6,145 bases of DNA from Oscillibacter sp. (GCA_003487665.1 DNFA01000066.1:1-6145), one strand, 5' to 3'; shown: positions 1 through 5,815, counted from the stretch's first letter. The notes: generated by a model not told the origin, from the letters alone. Numbers and translations: made by a program.

Positions 1-1
1 C

Positions 2-256
2 GAGGAGCAGAAAAAGCTCCTGAATCGCCTGTGCCGCATCGAGGGACAGGTACGCGGCTTACAGGAAATGCTGAAAAGCGACGCCTACTGCCCCGACATT
101 CTGATACAGGTATCCGCCGTGGGCGCGGCGCTGAACAGCTTCAGCAAGGAGCTGCTGGCCTCGCATATCCGCACCTGTGTGGCGGACGGCATTCGGCAGG
201 GGGACGACGAGGTCATCGACGAGCTGGTGACCACGCTGCAAAAGCTGATGAAATAG
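2..256 (+). CDS. csoR: CsoR-family copper-sensing transcriptional repressor (5' end missing)
   Basis: The reading frame enters from the left edge; 84 C-terminal residues and the TAG stop are visible. CsoR proteins are all-helical DNA-binding tetramers that repress copper-export operons and let go on binding Cu(I). The visible part starts in helix 1 (RLCRIEGQVRGL) and carries the Cu(I) ligand set: Cys30, His55 and Cys59 (partial numbering; Cys codon at 89-91). The spacing C-x24-H-x3-C is that of Mycobacterium tuberculosis CsoR Cys36/His61/Cys65, and a Tyr precedes the first Cys. This separates it from FrmR/RcnR relatives, which use other ligand patterns. Its stop codon overlaps the ribosome site of copA, so the two are almost certainly one autoregulated operon. 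Only the N-terminal residues, the start codon and the promoter/operator lie outside the window. Confidence 0.93.
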   Translation, partial: EEQKKLLNRLCRIEGQVRGLQEMLKSDAYCPDILIQVSAVGAALNSFSKELLASHIRTCVADGIRQGDDEVIDELVTTLQKLMK

Positions 257-267
257 GAGATGACAGT

Positions 268-2775
268 ATGACAGATAAATTCGTCATCACCGGCATGACC
301 TGCGCCGCCTGTGCCGCCCATGTGGAGAGAGCCGCCGCCTCGGTGCCCGGCGTACACAGCGCATCGGTGAATCTGATGCTGGGCTCGCTGGTGTGCGACT
401 GCGACGATGGCACCGCTCCGGAGGCCATCATCGCCGCGGTGCAGGCCGCGGGCTACGGCGCGGCGCCGGAGAGCGCCGCCCGGCGGGATCTCCACGCAGA
501 GCAGGACGCCGCCGTGAAGTCCATGGGCAGGCGGCTTCTGTGGTCGGTGATCTGCCTTGTGCCGCTGTTCTACCTGAGCATGGGGCACATGATGGGTCTG
601 CCGGTGCCCATGTTCATGCACACGCAGCCGCTGCTGGCGGCCTTTGTGCTGCTGGCGCTGACGGTGCCCATCCTGATCCTCAACCGCAGCTACTTCACCG
701 TGGGCTTCTCCCGGCTGCTCAAGGGCGCGCCCAACATGGACTCGCTGGTGGCGCTGGGCGCGGCGGCAGGACTGGTGTACAGCCTTATTGAAATGGGACT
801 GCTGGCGGCGGGGAAGGTCACAGGCATGCCCGACCTGTATTTCGAGTCGGCGGGCATGATACTGGCGCTGGTGACGGTGGGCAAGTATCTGGAGGAGCGC
901 TCCAAGGGCAAGACCACCGGCGCTATCACCGCGCTGCTGGCGCTGGCGCCCGAATCCGCCGTGGTGCGGCGGGACGGGCAGGAGGTCACGGTGCCCACGG
1001 AGGACATCCGCAAGGGCGAGACGGTCATCGTCCGGCAGGGCGGCCGCATCCCCGTGGACGGCACCGTCACCGCCGGCAGCGGCGTGGCGGATGAGTCCGC
1101 CCTCACCGGCGAGAGCATGCCCGTGGAGAAGAACGTAGGCGACAAGGCGGTGTCCGCCACCATCCTCACCGGCGGCTATCTGGAGCTGACAGCCGATCGC
1201 GTGGGCAGCGACACCACCCTGTCCCAGATCGTGCAGCTGATGGAGCAGGCCGCCAGCGGCAAGGCGCCCATCAGCCGTCTGGCTGACAAGATCAGCGCCG
1301 TGTTCGTGCCGGTGGTCATCTCCATCGCCGTGATCGCGGCGGTGCTGTGGGCCACGGTGGGCGGCATGGGCGTGCGGTTCTGCCTGAGCGTCGGTATCGC
1401 CGTGCTGGTGATCTCCTGCCCCTGTGCTCTGGGGCTGGCCACGCCGGTGGCCATCACCGTGGCCACGGGCAAGGCGGCGGAGCAGGGCGTGCTGGTGAAG
1501 TCCGCCGCCAGTCTGGAGCTGATGGGGCGCATCGACACGGTGGTGCTGGACAAGACCGGCACCGTCACCGAGGGCAAGCCCCGTGTAACGGACGTGCTGT
1601 GCGCGGAGAGCATGGACGAGAGCACGCTGCTGGCCGCCGCCGCATCGCTGGAAAAGCCGTCGGAGCACCCGCTGGCTGCCGCCATTGTGGAGGAAGCCCA
1701 GCAGCGGGCGCTGCCGCTCCAGCCGGTGACGGCGTTCTCCGCCGTGGCCGGCGGCGGCGTCACCGCCAAGGCGGAAAACGTGGCACTTCTGGCGGGCAAC
1801 GAGCGGTTTATGGGCGACAGCGGCGTGGCTGTCAGCGATACGATGCGCTCTGCCGCCGCGAAGCTGGCGGAGGACGGCAAAACGCCGCTGTTCATCGCCG
1901 GTAACGGCGCGCTGTTGGGCGTGATCGCCGTGGCGGACGTGGTGAAGGAGGACAGCGCACAGGCCATCGCCGCCCTGCGGGATATGGGCTGCGAGGTGGT
2001 ACTGCTCACCGGCGACAACCGCCGCACGGCGGAGGCCATCGCCCGGCAGGTGGGCGTGGATCGCGTCATCGCCCAGGTGCTGCCCCAGGACAAGGCCCGC
2101 TGCGTGCAGGAGCTGCAGGCCGAGGGCAAAAAGGTGGCCATGGTGGGCGACGGCATCAACGACGCCCCGGCGCTGGTGACGGCGGACGTGGGACTGGCTA
2201 TCGGCGCGGGCACGGATGTGGCCATCGAGTCGGCGGACATCGTGCTCATGCGCAGCAGCCTGATGGATATCGTGGACGCGGCGGCGCTGTCCCGCGCCAC
2301 GGTGCGGAACATCCGGCAGAACCTGTTCTGGGCGTTCTTCTACAACGCCATCGGCATCCCGGTGGCGGCGGGCGCGCTGTACCCGGCATTCGGTATCACG
2401 CTGAACCCCATGATCGCGGCGGCGGCCATGAGCCTCAGCTCCGTGTGCGTGGTCAGCAACGCCCTGCGGCTGCGGGGCTGGAGGAGCCGCCGGAAAAAGG
2501 CAGCCGCCCCTGTTGCAAAGGCGGCGCCGCAGGTGTATGATAGAACCGAAACAAACAGCAAGGAGGCTGACGATATGGATAAGAAAACCATCACCATCAA
2601 GGGCATGATGTGCGCCCACTGCGTCTCCCACGTGGAGAAGGCGCTGACGGCGCTGGGCGTGCAGGCGGACGTGGATCTGGCATCCGGCACCGCCGTCGTC
2701 ACCGGCAAGGCCGACGACGAGGCGCTGCGCAAGGCCGTCACCGACGCCGGCTACGAGGTCGTGGACATCAAGTAA
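268..2775 (+). CDS. copA: Cu(I)-exporting P1B-type ATPase CopA with N- and C-terminal heavy-metal-binding domains
   Basis: 835 residues. The enzyme uses ATP to pump Cu(I) out of the cytoplasm. In order: an HMA domain (about 3-66) with metal site GMTCAAC (Cys12, Cys15); four membrane helices (about 88-206); the actuator loop with TGES (280-283); helices 5 and 6 with the transport motif Cys384-Pro-Cys386; the phosphorylation site DKTGT (Asp428); SEHP (His467-Pro468) of the nucleotide domain; GDGIND (627-632); and helices 7-8 with Tyr692-Asn693 and MSLSS (721-725), which complete the Cu(I) signature. A linker rich in Ala, Lys and Glu (about 740-769) leads to a second HMA domain (770-835, GMMCAHC, Cys782/Cys785). 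The frame is open further upstream, but ATG 268 is chosen because AGGAG (255-259) precedes it and the HMA domain starts there. Upstream codons lie over csoR. It should be derepressed by CsoR in excess copper. C-terminal HMA fusions occur in clostridial CopA; the nested start is listed separately. Confidence 0.96.
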   Translation: MTDKFVITGMTCAACAAHVERAAASVPGVHSASVNLMLGSLVCDCDDGTAPEAIIAAVQAAGYGAAPESAARRDLHAEQDAAVKSMGRRLLWSVICLVPLFYLSMGHMMGLPVPMFMHTQPLLAAFVLLALTVPILILNRSYFTVGFSRLLKGAPNMDSLVALGAAAGLVYSLIEMGLLAAGKVTGMPDLYFESAGMILALVTVGKYLEERSKGKTTGAITALLALAPESAVVRRDGQEVTVPTEDIRKGETVIVRQGGRIPVDGTVTAGSGVADESALTGESMPVEKNVGDKAVSATILTGGYLELTADRVGSDTTLSQIVQLMEQAASGKAPISRLADKISAVFVPVVISIAVIAAVLWATVGGMGVRFCLSVGIAVLVISCPCALGLATPVAITVATGKAAEQGVLVKSAASLELMGRIDTVVLDKTGTVTEGKPRVTDVLCAESMDESTLLAAAASLEKPSEHPLAAAIVEEAQQRALPLQPVTAFSAVAGGGVTAKAENVALLAGNERFMGDSGVAVSDTMRSAAAKLAEDGKTPLFIAGNGALLGVIAVADVVKEDSAQAIAALRDMGCEVVLLTGDNRRTAEAIARQVGVDRVIAQVLPQDKARCVQELQAEGKKVAMVGDGINDAPALVTADVGLAIGAGTDVAIESADIVLMRSSLMDIVDAAALSRATVRNIRQNLFWAFFYNAIGIPVAAGALYPAFGITLNPMIAAAAMSLSSVCVVSNALRLRGWRSRRKKAAAPVAKAAPQVYDRTETNSKEADDMDKKTITIKGMMCAHCVSHVEKALTALGVQADVDLASGTAVVTGKADDEALRKAVTDAGYEVVDIK
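2560..2566 (+). promoter_or_regulatory. Internal Shine-Dalgarno for free CopZ inside copA
   Basis: AAGGAGG sits 8 nt before the in-frame ATG at 2575, inside the linker codons of copA (Ser-Lys-Glu-Ala-Asp-Asp). It matches the anti-Shine-Dalgarno sequence better than the site used for copA itself. The 8-nt spacing is the same as at the other strong starts in this window. Confidence 0.7.
2575..2775 (+). CDS. copZ: CopZ-like copper chaperone, nested in-frame at the 3' end of copA
   Basis: From ATG 2575 the frame gives a 66-residue protein that is exactly one HMA fold, starting MDKKTITIKGMMCAHC. The Cu(I) ligands are Cys13 and Cys16, and the family's aromatic residue near the end is in place (GYEV). 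Free CopZ proteins in Firmicutes are about 66-69 residues, carry Cu(I) in the cytosol and hand it to CopA and CsoR/CopY. The same codons are read in frame as the C-terminal domain of CopA, with no stop between them. The strong ribosome site and ATG at the domain boundary suggest independent translation initiation, giving both a fusion and a soluble chaperone. A relic of a former copA-copZ gene pair that fused by loss of the copA stop would look the same. The domain is certain; separate translation is inferred. Confidence 0.62.
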   Translation: MDKKTITIKGMMCAHCVSHVEKALTALGVQADVDLASGTAVVTGKADDEALRKAVTDAGYEVVDIK

Positions 2776-2784
2776 ATACCCGGA

Positions 2785-2824
2785 CGCAAAAAAAGGAAGC
2801 CCGCAGGGGCTTCCTTTTTTTGCG
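2785..2824. terminator. Bidirectional rho-independent terminator between copA/copZ and the convergent lipoprotein gene
   Basis: This is a perfect inverted repeat with an 18-bp stem and a 4-nt loop (GCAG, 2803-2806). The GC core is GGAAGCCC (2795-2802) pairing with GGGCTTCC (2807-2814). Seven A before the core and seven T after it give a U-tract on either strand. It begins 10 nt after the copA stop and ends 6 nt from the stop of the minus-strand lipoprotein gene, so it should end transcripts from both sides. Confidence 0.95.
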
Positions 2825-2830
2825 CCATTT

Positions 2831-3541
2831 TTACCACGCCCGGTGGAACAGGGCGGCCATATCCGCCGTCACGTCCTCCGTGAAGCTGCACAGCGTCACG
2901 CAGTAGATGTAGTCGCCGGACTGGATGCACACCATCCGCTCGTACATGGGCATGTCCTGCAGCTGCGCCGTTACCAGCAGCGTGGGGCAGTCCCGCTCCG
3001 CCGCCAGATCCTGGGCGGTGATCTGCACCTCCACGTCTGTAAGGCCGCAGGCCGCCAGATCGCCGGGCAGCGTCGCTGCCGCCTGCTCCACATACTCCTG
3101 CGCCGTCATGCTGGCGCCGGACAACAGCCCCAGATTCTGGTAGGTGACATTCATGGTCATCAGCCCGTCGATGGACGCGGCGTACATGTCGTACACGGCC
3201 TTGCCGCTCTCCGCCAGAGACGCCACGTCCCCGCCGCCGGCCTCGGTCAGCAGGCCGTTCAGCTCCAGCAGCTGGCTATCGTTGTAGAAAAGCCAGCTGT
3301 CGTCCAGCTTGCAGGTGATGCGGGCGGTTTTGTTGGTATACGTTCCGCCTGTCAGCGCGCCCGGCGCATCGTCGGGCGTATCGCCCGTTTCCTCCGGCAC
3401 GGGGATCGTCACCGTACCGGCCGCCTTATTCTCGTCCATCGGCGTGGTGGTGCCGCCCTCCGGGGCGGGGGAGCCCGTACCGCAGGCGGTCAGAATACAC
3501 ACAAGCGCCAGCGCTGCCGCCGCCGCAAAAATTCGTTTCAT
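2831..3541 (-). CDS. Secreted lipoprotein of unknown function
   Basis: 236 residues. The N-terminus is a clear lipoprotein signal: MKR, a hydrophobic stretch, then lipobox L17-T-A-C20, so the mature protein should be anchored by a diacylglyceryl-Cys on the outer face of the membrane. Residues 21-66 form a Gly/Pro/Thr/Asp-rich linker. Residues 67-236 look like one globular domain, with a short motif near its start (CKLDDSWLFYNDSQLLELNG, 77-96) and three cysteines near the end (C185, C205, C214) plus C218. The single-domain size and alternating strands recall PsbP/DcrB/Mog1-like folds found in other clostridial lipoproteins, but that is only an impression. ATG at 3539-3541 is preceded 8 nt away by AGGAGG (3550-3555, minus strand). 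It converges with copA and diverges from spoIIE. I do not recognise a specific function. Confidence 0.9.
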   Translation of the reverse strand: MKRIFAAAAALALVCILTACGTGSPAPEGGTTTPMDENKAAGTVTIPVPEETGDTPDDAPGALTGGTYTNKTARITCKLDDSWLFYNDSQLLELNGLLTEAGGGDVASLAESGKAVYDMYAASIDGLMTMNVTYQNLGLLSGASMTAQEYVEQAAATLPGDLAACGLTDVEVQITAQDLAAERDCPTLLVTAQLQDMPMYERMVCIQSGDYIYCVTLCSFTEDVTADMAALFHRAW

Positions 3542-3559
3542 AGGCGTGCCCTCCTGTCC

Positions 3560-3566
3560 TTCGACA
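3560..3566 (-). promoter_or_regulatory. Candidate Spo0A box (0A box) in the lipoprotein/spoIIE divergent region
   Basis: Read on the minus strand, this is TGTCGAA, an exact match to the Bacillus/Clostridium Spo0A-box consensus (TGNCGAA). It falls at about the predicted transcription start of the lipoprotein gene and about 120 bp before the spoIIE start codon. spoIIE is a direct Spo0A target in Bacillus subtilis, which makes the position meaningful. A weaker relative, TGTCGGG on the minus strand, lies at 3628-3634. A single heptamer is not proof. Confidence 0.45.
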
Positions 3567-3568
3567 GT

Positions 3569-3597
3569 ATTTTACCAAATGGCGGCGGAAAATACAA
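3569..3597 (-). promoter_or_regulatory. Predicted sigma-A-type promoter of the lipoprotein gene
   Basis: On the minus strand TTGTAT (3597-3592) and TAAAAT (3574-3569) are separated by exactly 17 bp. The -10 matches consensus at 5 of 6 positions; the -35 keeps only the TTG. Transcription would start near 3562, leaving a leader of about 20 nt that contains the ribosome site. The Spo0A-like box overlaps the start point, a position typical of repression. Confidence 0.45.
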
Positions 3598-3599
3598 GA
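3571..3599 (+). promoter_or_regulatory. Possible upstream promoter of spoIIE
   Basis: TTTACC (3571-3576) and TACAAG (3594-3599) are 17 bp apart, each 4 of 6 to consensus. If used, the 0A box would lie immediately upstream of the -35, where Spo0A activates other promoters. It overlaps the divergent lipoprotein promoter on the opposite strand, so some of the match may be coincidental. Confidence 0.25.
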
Positions 3600-3628
3600 G
3601 TGCGGAAATCAAACTCCTTTGCCATTTC

Positions 3629-3661
3629 CCGACAGGAGCCGCGGCTTTCTCCGTTTACAAT
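3629..3661 (+). promoter_or_regulatory. Possible Spo0A-type promoter of spoIIE with 21-bp spacing
   Basis: TACAAT at 3656-3661 (5 of 6 to the -10 consensus) lies 21 bp after CCGACA (3629-3634), which overlaps the weaker 0A-like heptamer. Sigma-A promoters activated by Spo0A, including spoIIE and spoIIG of B. subtilis, are known for such over-long spacing. The transcript would begin about 18 nt before the spoIIE ATG, just ahead of the ribosome site. This is a plausible but unproven call. Confidence 0.35.
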
Positions 3662-3668
3662 AACGGGG
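3649..3668. repeat. Inverted repeat enclosing the putative spoIIE -10
   Basis: CCGTT (3651-3655) and AACGG (3662-3666) are exact inverted copies placed directly on both sides of TACAAT. One G-T and one C-G pair can extend the stem to 7 bp. It could be an operator half-site pair over the promoter, or an RNA hairpin just before the ribosome site if transcription begins upstream. Confidence 0.4.
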
Positions 3669-3671
3669 ACA

Positions 3672-3678
3672 AAGGAGG
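3672..3678 (+). promoter_or_regulatory. Ribosome binding site fixing the spoIIE start
   Basis: AAGGAGG, 8 nt before ATG 3687. It decides the start: the frame is open for almost 380 nt further upstream, but those codons lie antisense to the lipoprotein gene and have no ribosome site. Confidence 0.85.
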
Positions 3679-3686
3679 GACAAGCC

Positions 3687-5252
3687 ATGAAACACCTGCT
3701 TGCGGCGGCGCGACAGTGCGCCCTGCGTATCCCGGCGGAGGCCGCCGTCTGCTGCGCGGCGGCTTTTCTTCTCACCGCCGTATCCACCGGAGGACAGTAC
3801 GCGCCATGGGCGCTGGCGGCGGTGGCTGTGGCCGGTGTAGGCTGGCGGGGACTGGCGGCGACGGCATGCGCCGGTGTGGGCGCGCTGGCGTTTCTGGATT
3901 TCCAGCCGGGGCTGCGCCATGCCGCCGCCGCGGTGCTGATCTTCTGTGCCAACACCGCCTTCTGCCCCTCCCGGCTCTATCGCCACCCCCGGTTCCGCCC
4001 TACGGCCGCCGTCTGCGCCGCCGCGCTGACGCAGCTGCCCTACCTCATCGCCCGCAGCGGGCGGGAGTGGCTGCTGTGCGGCGCGTCGCTGGCGCTGCTG
4101 TACGGCACCGTGCGGCTGACGCTGGCCTCCCACGCCGGGGCGCGCCTGCCGGAGACGGCGGGAGCGGGCGCTGCCGCGCCCGCAGCGGCGTTTCAGGCGG
4201 TGTACGACAGTCTGGCGGCTGAAATGCCCCTGCTGCGCCCGGAGAACCCGGCGGTGCTGTTCGACCGGGCGGCGGAGCAGGTGTGCCGGGACTGCCCGCT
4301 GCGCGCCGACTGCTGGCAGAGCCATTACAGCGACACCTACAACGCCTTCAACGACGCCTGCCCGGTGCTTTTGCAGCGGGGACGGGCGCTGGCGGAGGAT
4401 TTCCCGCTGTATTTCGCCTGCCGGTGCATCCGCTTTCCCCGGCTGCTGGAGGCGCTGGACAGCCAGCTGCGGGATTACTTGCAGCGGCGGCTGCACCACG
4501 CCCGGCTGGACGCAGCCTATCGTCTGGCGCGGGAGCAGTACCGGCAGGTGGCACAGGCGCTGACCCCTACGCCCAAGACCGCGCCGCCCCGCCGCAGCGC
4601 CATCACCTGCCGCACGGCCAGCGCCCTGCGCCCCAAGGACGGTGAAAAGCTCTGCGGCGACCAGTGCGACGCCTTTGACGTGGGCGACAGCGTGTATATG
4701 GCGCTGTCGGACGGCATGGGCAGCGGCGAGGCCGCCCACCGGGAGGCCGCCATGACCGTGCGGCTGCTGCGGCAATTTTTGCAGGCGGGCATCCGGCCGG
4801 AACCGGCGCTGCAAACGCTGAACGCCGCCGCCATGCTCCGCTGCCAGAGCGGGGCGGGCTTCACCACCATTGATCTGGTGCGGCTGGAGAAGGGCGCGGC
4901 CACGCTGACGCTGTATAAGTACGGCGCAGCGCCGTCCTATCTGAAGCGCCGGGGCACGGTGGTGCGCTGTCAGGGCAGCTCCCTGCCGGCGGGACTGGAG
5001 AGCGCCGACGGCCAGCCGTCGCCCCAGACGTACCCGGTGGCGCCGGGCACATGGCTGGTGCAGGTGTCCGACGGCGTGGCCGGGGACGACGACCAGTGGC
5101 TGCAGGATCTGCTGGCCGGCTGGGACGGCACGTCGCCCCGTGCGCTGGCGCAGGAGATACTCCGCCTGTCGTGGCAGCGCACCGGCGGCGCGGACGACTG
5201 CGCCGTGTCGGTGCTGGCCATGGACGGGCGGGAGGACGCCCGGCCCGTGTGA
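3687..5252 (+). CDS. spoIIE: SpoIIE stage II sporulation phosphatase, compact form
   Basis: 521 residues. SpoIIE is a membrane-bound PP2C-type Ser/Thr phosphatase that sits at the asymmetric septum and dephosphorylates the anti-anti-sigma factor SpoIIAA, freeing sigma-F in the forespore. Residues 15-146 contain about five or six hydrophobic segments (near 18-32, 39-53, 55-72, 77-92, 105-122, 127-146). A middle region includes the Cys cluster C200-x2-C203-x5-C209-W typical of SpoIIE. The C-terminal PP2C domain (about 310-515) shows GD (324-325), SDGMGSG (341-347), SDG (461-463) and ADDCAV (502-507). Asp342, Asp462 and Asp503/504 are the likely metal ligands. B. subtilis SpoIIE is about 827 residues with ten membrane helices, so most of the difference lies in the membrane part. 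The catalytic core seems intact, so I read it as functional, not broken. It is divergent from the lipoprotein gene and followed by a small hypothetical gene after 110 bp. Confidence 0.92.
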   Translation: MKHLLAAARQCALRIPAEAAVCCAAAFLLTAVSTGGQYAPWALAAVAVAGVGWRGLAATACAGVGALAFLDFQPGLRHAAAAVLIFCANTAFCPSRLYRHPRFRPTAAVCAAALTQLPYLIARSGREWLLCGASLALLYGTVRLTLASHAGARLPETAGAGAAAPAAAFQAVYDSLAAEMPLLRPENPAVLFDRAAEQVCRDCPLRADCWQSHYSDTYNAFNDACPVLLQRGRALAEDFPLYFACRCIRFPRLLEALDSQLRDYLQRRLHHARLDAAYRLAREQYRQVAQALTPTPKTAPPRRSAITCRTASALRPKDGEKLCGDQCDAFDVGDSVYMALSDGMGSGEAAHREAAMTVRLLRQFLQAGIRPEPALQTLNAAAMLRCQSGAGFTTIDLVRLEKGAATLTLYKYGAAPSYLKRRGTVVRCQGSSLPAGLESADGQPSPQTYPVAPGTWLVQVSDGVAGDDDQWLQDLLAGWDGTSPRALAQEILRLSWQRTGGADDCAVSVLAMDGREDARPV

Positions 5253-5362
5253 GCGCAGAAAACGGCAGAAAATTTTGCCTTCCGCGCCGTATAACCTGCC
5301 GCGTCCGCGGCGATACTATGCCTGTAACAACAAGCCCGGCGGCTGGTAAGGAGGCATCGGTT
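5253..5362 (+). other. Intergenic leader between spoIIE and the small TTG-start gene
   Basis: There is no strong terminator here. A weak hairpin (GGCA 5264-5267 with TGCC 5276-5279) has no T-tract, and a GC palindrome (GCCGC 5298-5302 with GCGGC 5307-5311) is short. TATAAC (5290-5295) and TACTAT (5314-5319) resemble -10 boxes but lack a credible -35. Read-through from spoIIE into the next gene is therefore possible. Confidence 0.5.
5348..5354 (+). promoter_or_regulatory. Ribosome binding site that selects the TTG start at 5363
   Basis: AAGGAGG, 8 nt before TTG 5363. An in-frame ATG at 5318 has no purine-rich site before it, so the TTG is the better start. Confidence 0.8.
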
Positions 5363-5623
5363 TTGGTAAAAGGCGTTTCCCGCCGCGTGATCGTCGTGGA
5401 ATCTCCCGACCCGCGGATCTTTGAACAGGCGATCTTCATTCTGCCCACGGACGGCGGCGGCGTCAGCTCCCGCCAGCTGGTGGATCAGGCGGTGCGCATC
5501 GCCCGCAGCTATGCCCGCGGACAGGGCGGCGCACGGACGCGCTGGCGGCCTCCTGCCTGGCTGTGGGCGGTGTGGGGCGCGGCGGCCTGCGGCCTTGTGT
5601 GGCTGCTGGCGGCGCTTTTGTAA
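5363..5623 (+). CDS. Small conserved-looking protein with C-terminal membrane anchor, TTG start
   Basis: 86 residues from TTG 5363. The N-terminal part is basic and then patterned like a small alpha/beta domain: VSRRVIVVESPDPRIFEQAI (5-24), then FILPTDGG and a helix SRQLVDQAVRIARSYARG (36-53). A basic, Gly/Arg-rich stretch (53-62) leads to a single hydrophobic, Trp-rich segment (65-86) that ends the protein, so it is probably tail-anchored with the N-terminus in the cytoplasm. From memory, short clostridial hypothetical proteins begin with a similar SRRVIVV-SPDP-FE-AIFI pattern; I cannot name a function. It lies 110 bp after spoIIE on the same strand and may be co-transcribed, but a link to sporulation is only suggested by position. 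Starting instead at ATG 5318 would add 15 residues without a ribosome site. Confidence 0.8.
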   Translation: MVKGVSRRVIVVESPDPRIFEQAIFILPTDGGGVSSRQLVDQAVRIARSYARGQGGARTRWRPPAWLWAVWGAAACGLVWLLAALL

Positions 5624-5635
5624 ATGGCTTACCCG

Positions 5636-5651
5636 CAGCGGTTTCCCGCTG
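5636..5651 (+). terminator. Weak hairpin just after the small membrane-anchored gene
   Basis: CAGCGG (5636-5641) pairs with CCGCTG (5646-5651) across a TTTC loop, 12 nt after the stop codon. Only three T follow, so termination here would be inefficient. The stronger terminator at 5691 probably does the work. Confidence 0.3.
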
Positions 5652-5690
5652 TTTCTGCCCTTATGGGTTCTGTTTTTTCTCCTCACTTGG

Positions 5691-5720
5691 GGCGGACGCA
5701 TCGCGTCCGCCTTCTTTTTT
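5691..5720 (+). terminator. Rho-independent terminator of the spoIIE-side transcript
   Basis: A nine-pair GC stem GGCGGACGC (5691-5699) and GCGTCCGCC (5703-5711) with loop ATC is followed by TTCTTTTTT (5712-5720). It closes the transcript of the small gene at 5363-5623, and possibly of spoIIE too, and isolates the microprotein gene downstream. Confidence 0.92.
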
Positions 5721-5800
5721 GCCCGCGGCGATCTGCGGCGGGAACATTTTTCTGTCCGTTTTTCGGGACACTCTCTGTGGGAGAATAGGGAAAACACCAC
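5721..5800 (+). promoter_or_regulatory. Upstream region of the 33-codon ORF; promoter not resolved
   Basis: Transcription should start in here, since a strong terminator lies just before it. GAGAAT (5781-5786) is 4 of 6 to a -10, but no good -35 stands 16-18 bp upstream. The GAAT core also recalls sigma-H -10 elements, though no AGGA-type -35 is seen. Two imperfect hairpins are present: CCCGC 5722-5726 with GCGGG 5738-5742, and TGTCC 5753-5757 with GGACA 5766-5770. Confidence 0.3.
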
Positions 5801-5807
5801 AAGGAGG
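5801..5807 (+). promoter_or_regulatory. Consensus ribosome binding site of the 33-codon ORF
   Basis: AAGGAGG, 8 nt before ATG 5816. It is the main evidence that this very short frame is translated. Confidence 0.75.
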
Positions 5808-5815
5808 AACCAAAT

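Noticed and set aside
31..267. Upstream extension of copA to ATG 31
   Set aside because: It overlaps csoR in another frame, encodes Arg/Gly-rich sequence with no domain, and has no ribosome site; ATG 268 has one and starts the HMA domain.
460..540. E. coli-style frameshift site after the N-terminal HMA domain of CopA
   Set aside because: No slippery heptamer is visible around the end of this domain.
85..2631. Very long open frame (848 codons) on the minus strand opposite csoR/copA
   Set aside because: It mirrors the codon pattern of copA in GC-rich DNA, has a His/Arg/Gly-rich composition unlike real proteins, and lacks a ribosome site. The copA product is unmistakable.
3309..3686. N-terminal extension of SpoIIE upstream of ATG 3687
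   Set aside because: The added codons lie antisense to the lipoprotein gene and cross the promoter region. No membrane segments are gained, so it does not restore the full ten-helix SpoIIE.
2843..4222. 459-codon plus-strand frame across the lipoprotein gene and start of spoIIE
   Set aside because: It is antisense to the lipoprotein and out of frame with spoIIE; its composition is typical of a shadow frame.
5298..5311. GCCGCG/CGCGGC palindrome after spoIIE as a terminator or operator
   Set aside because: It has a two- to four-nt loop and no T-tract; such short GC palindromes are expected in this base composition.
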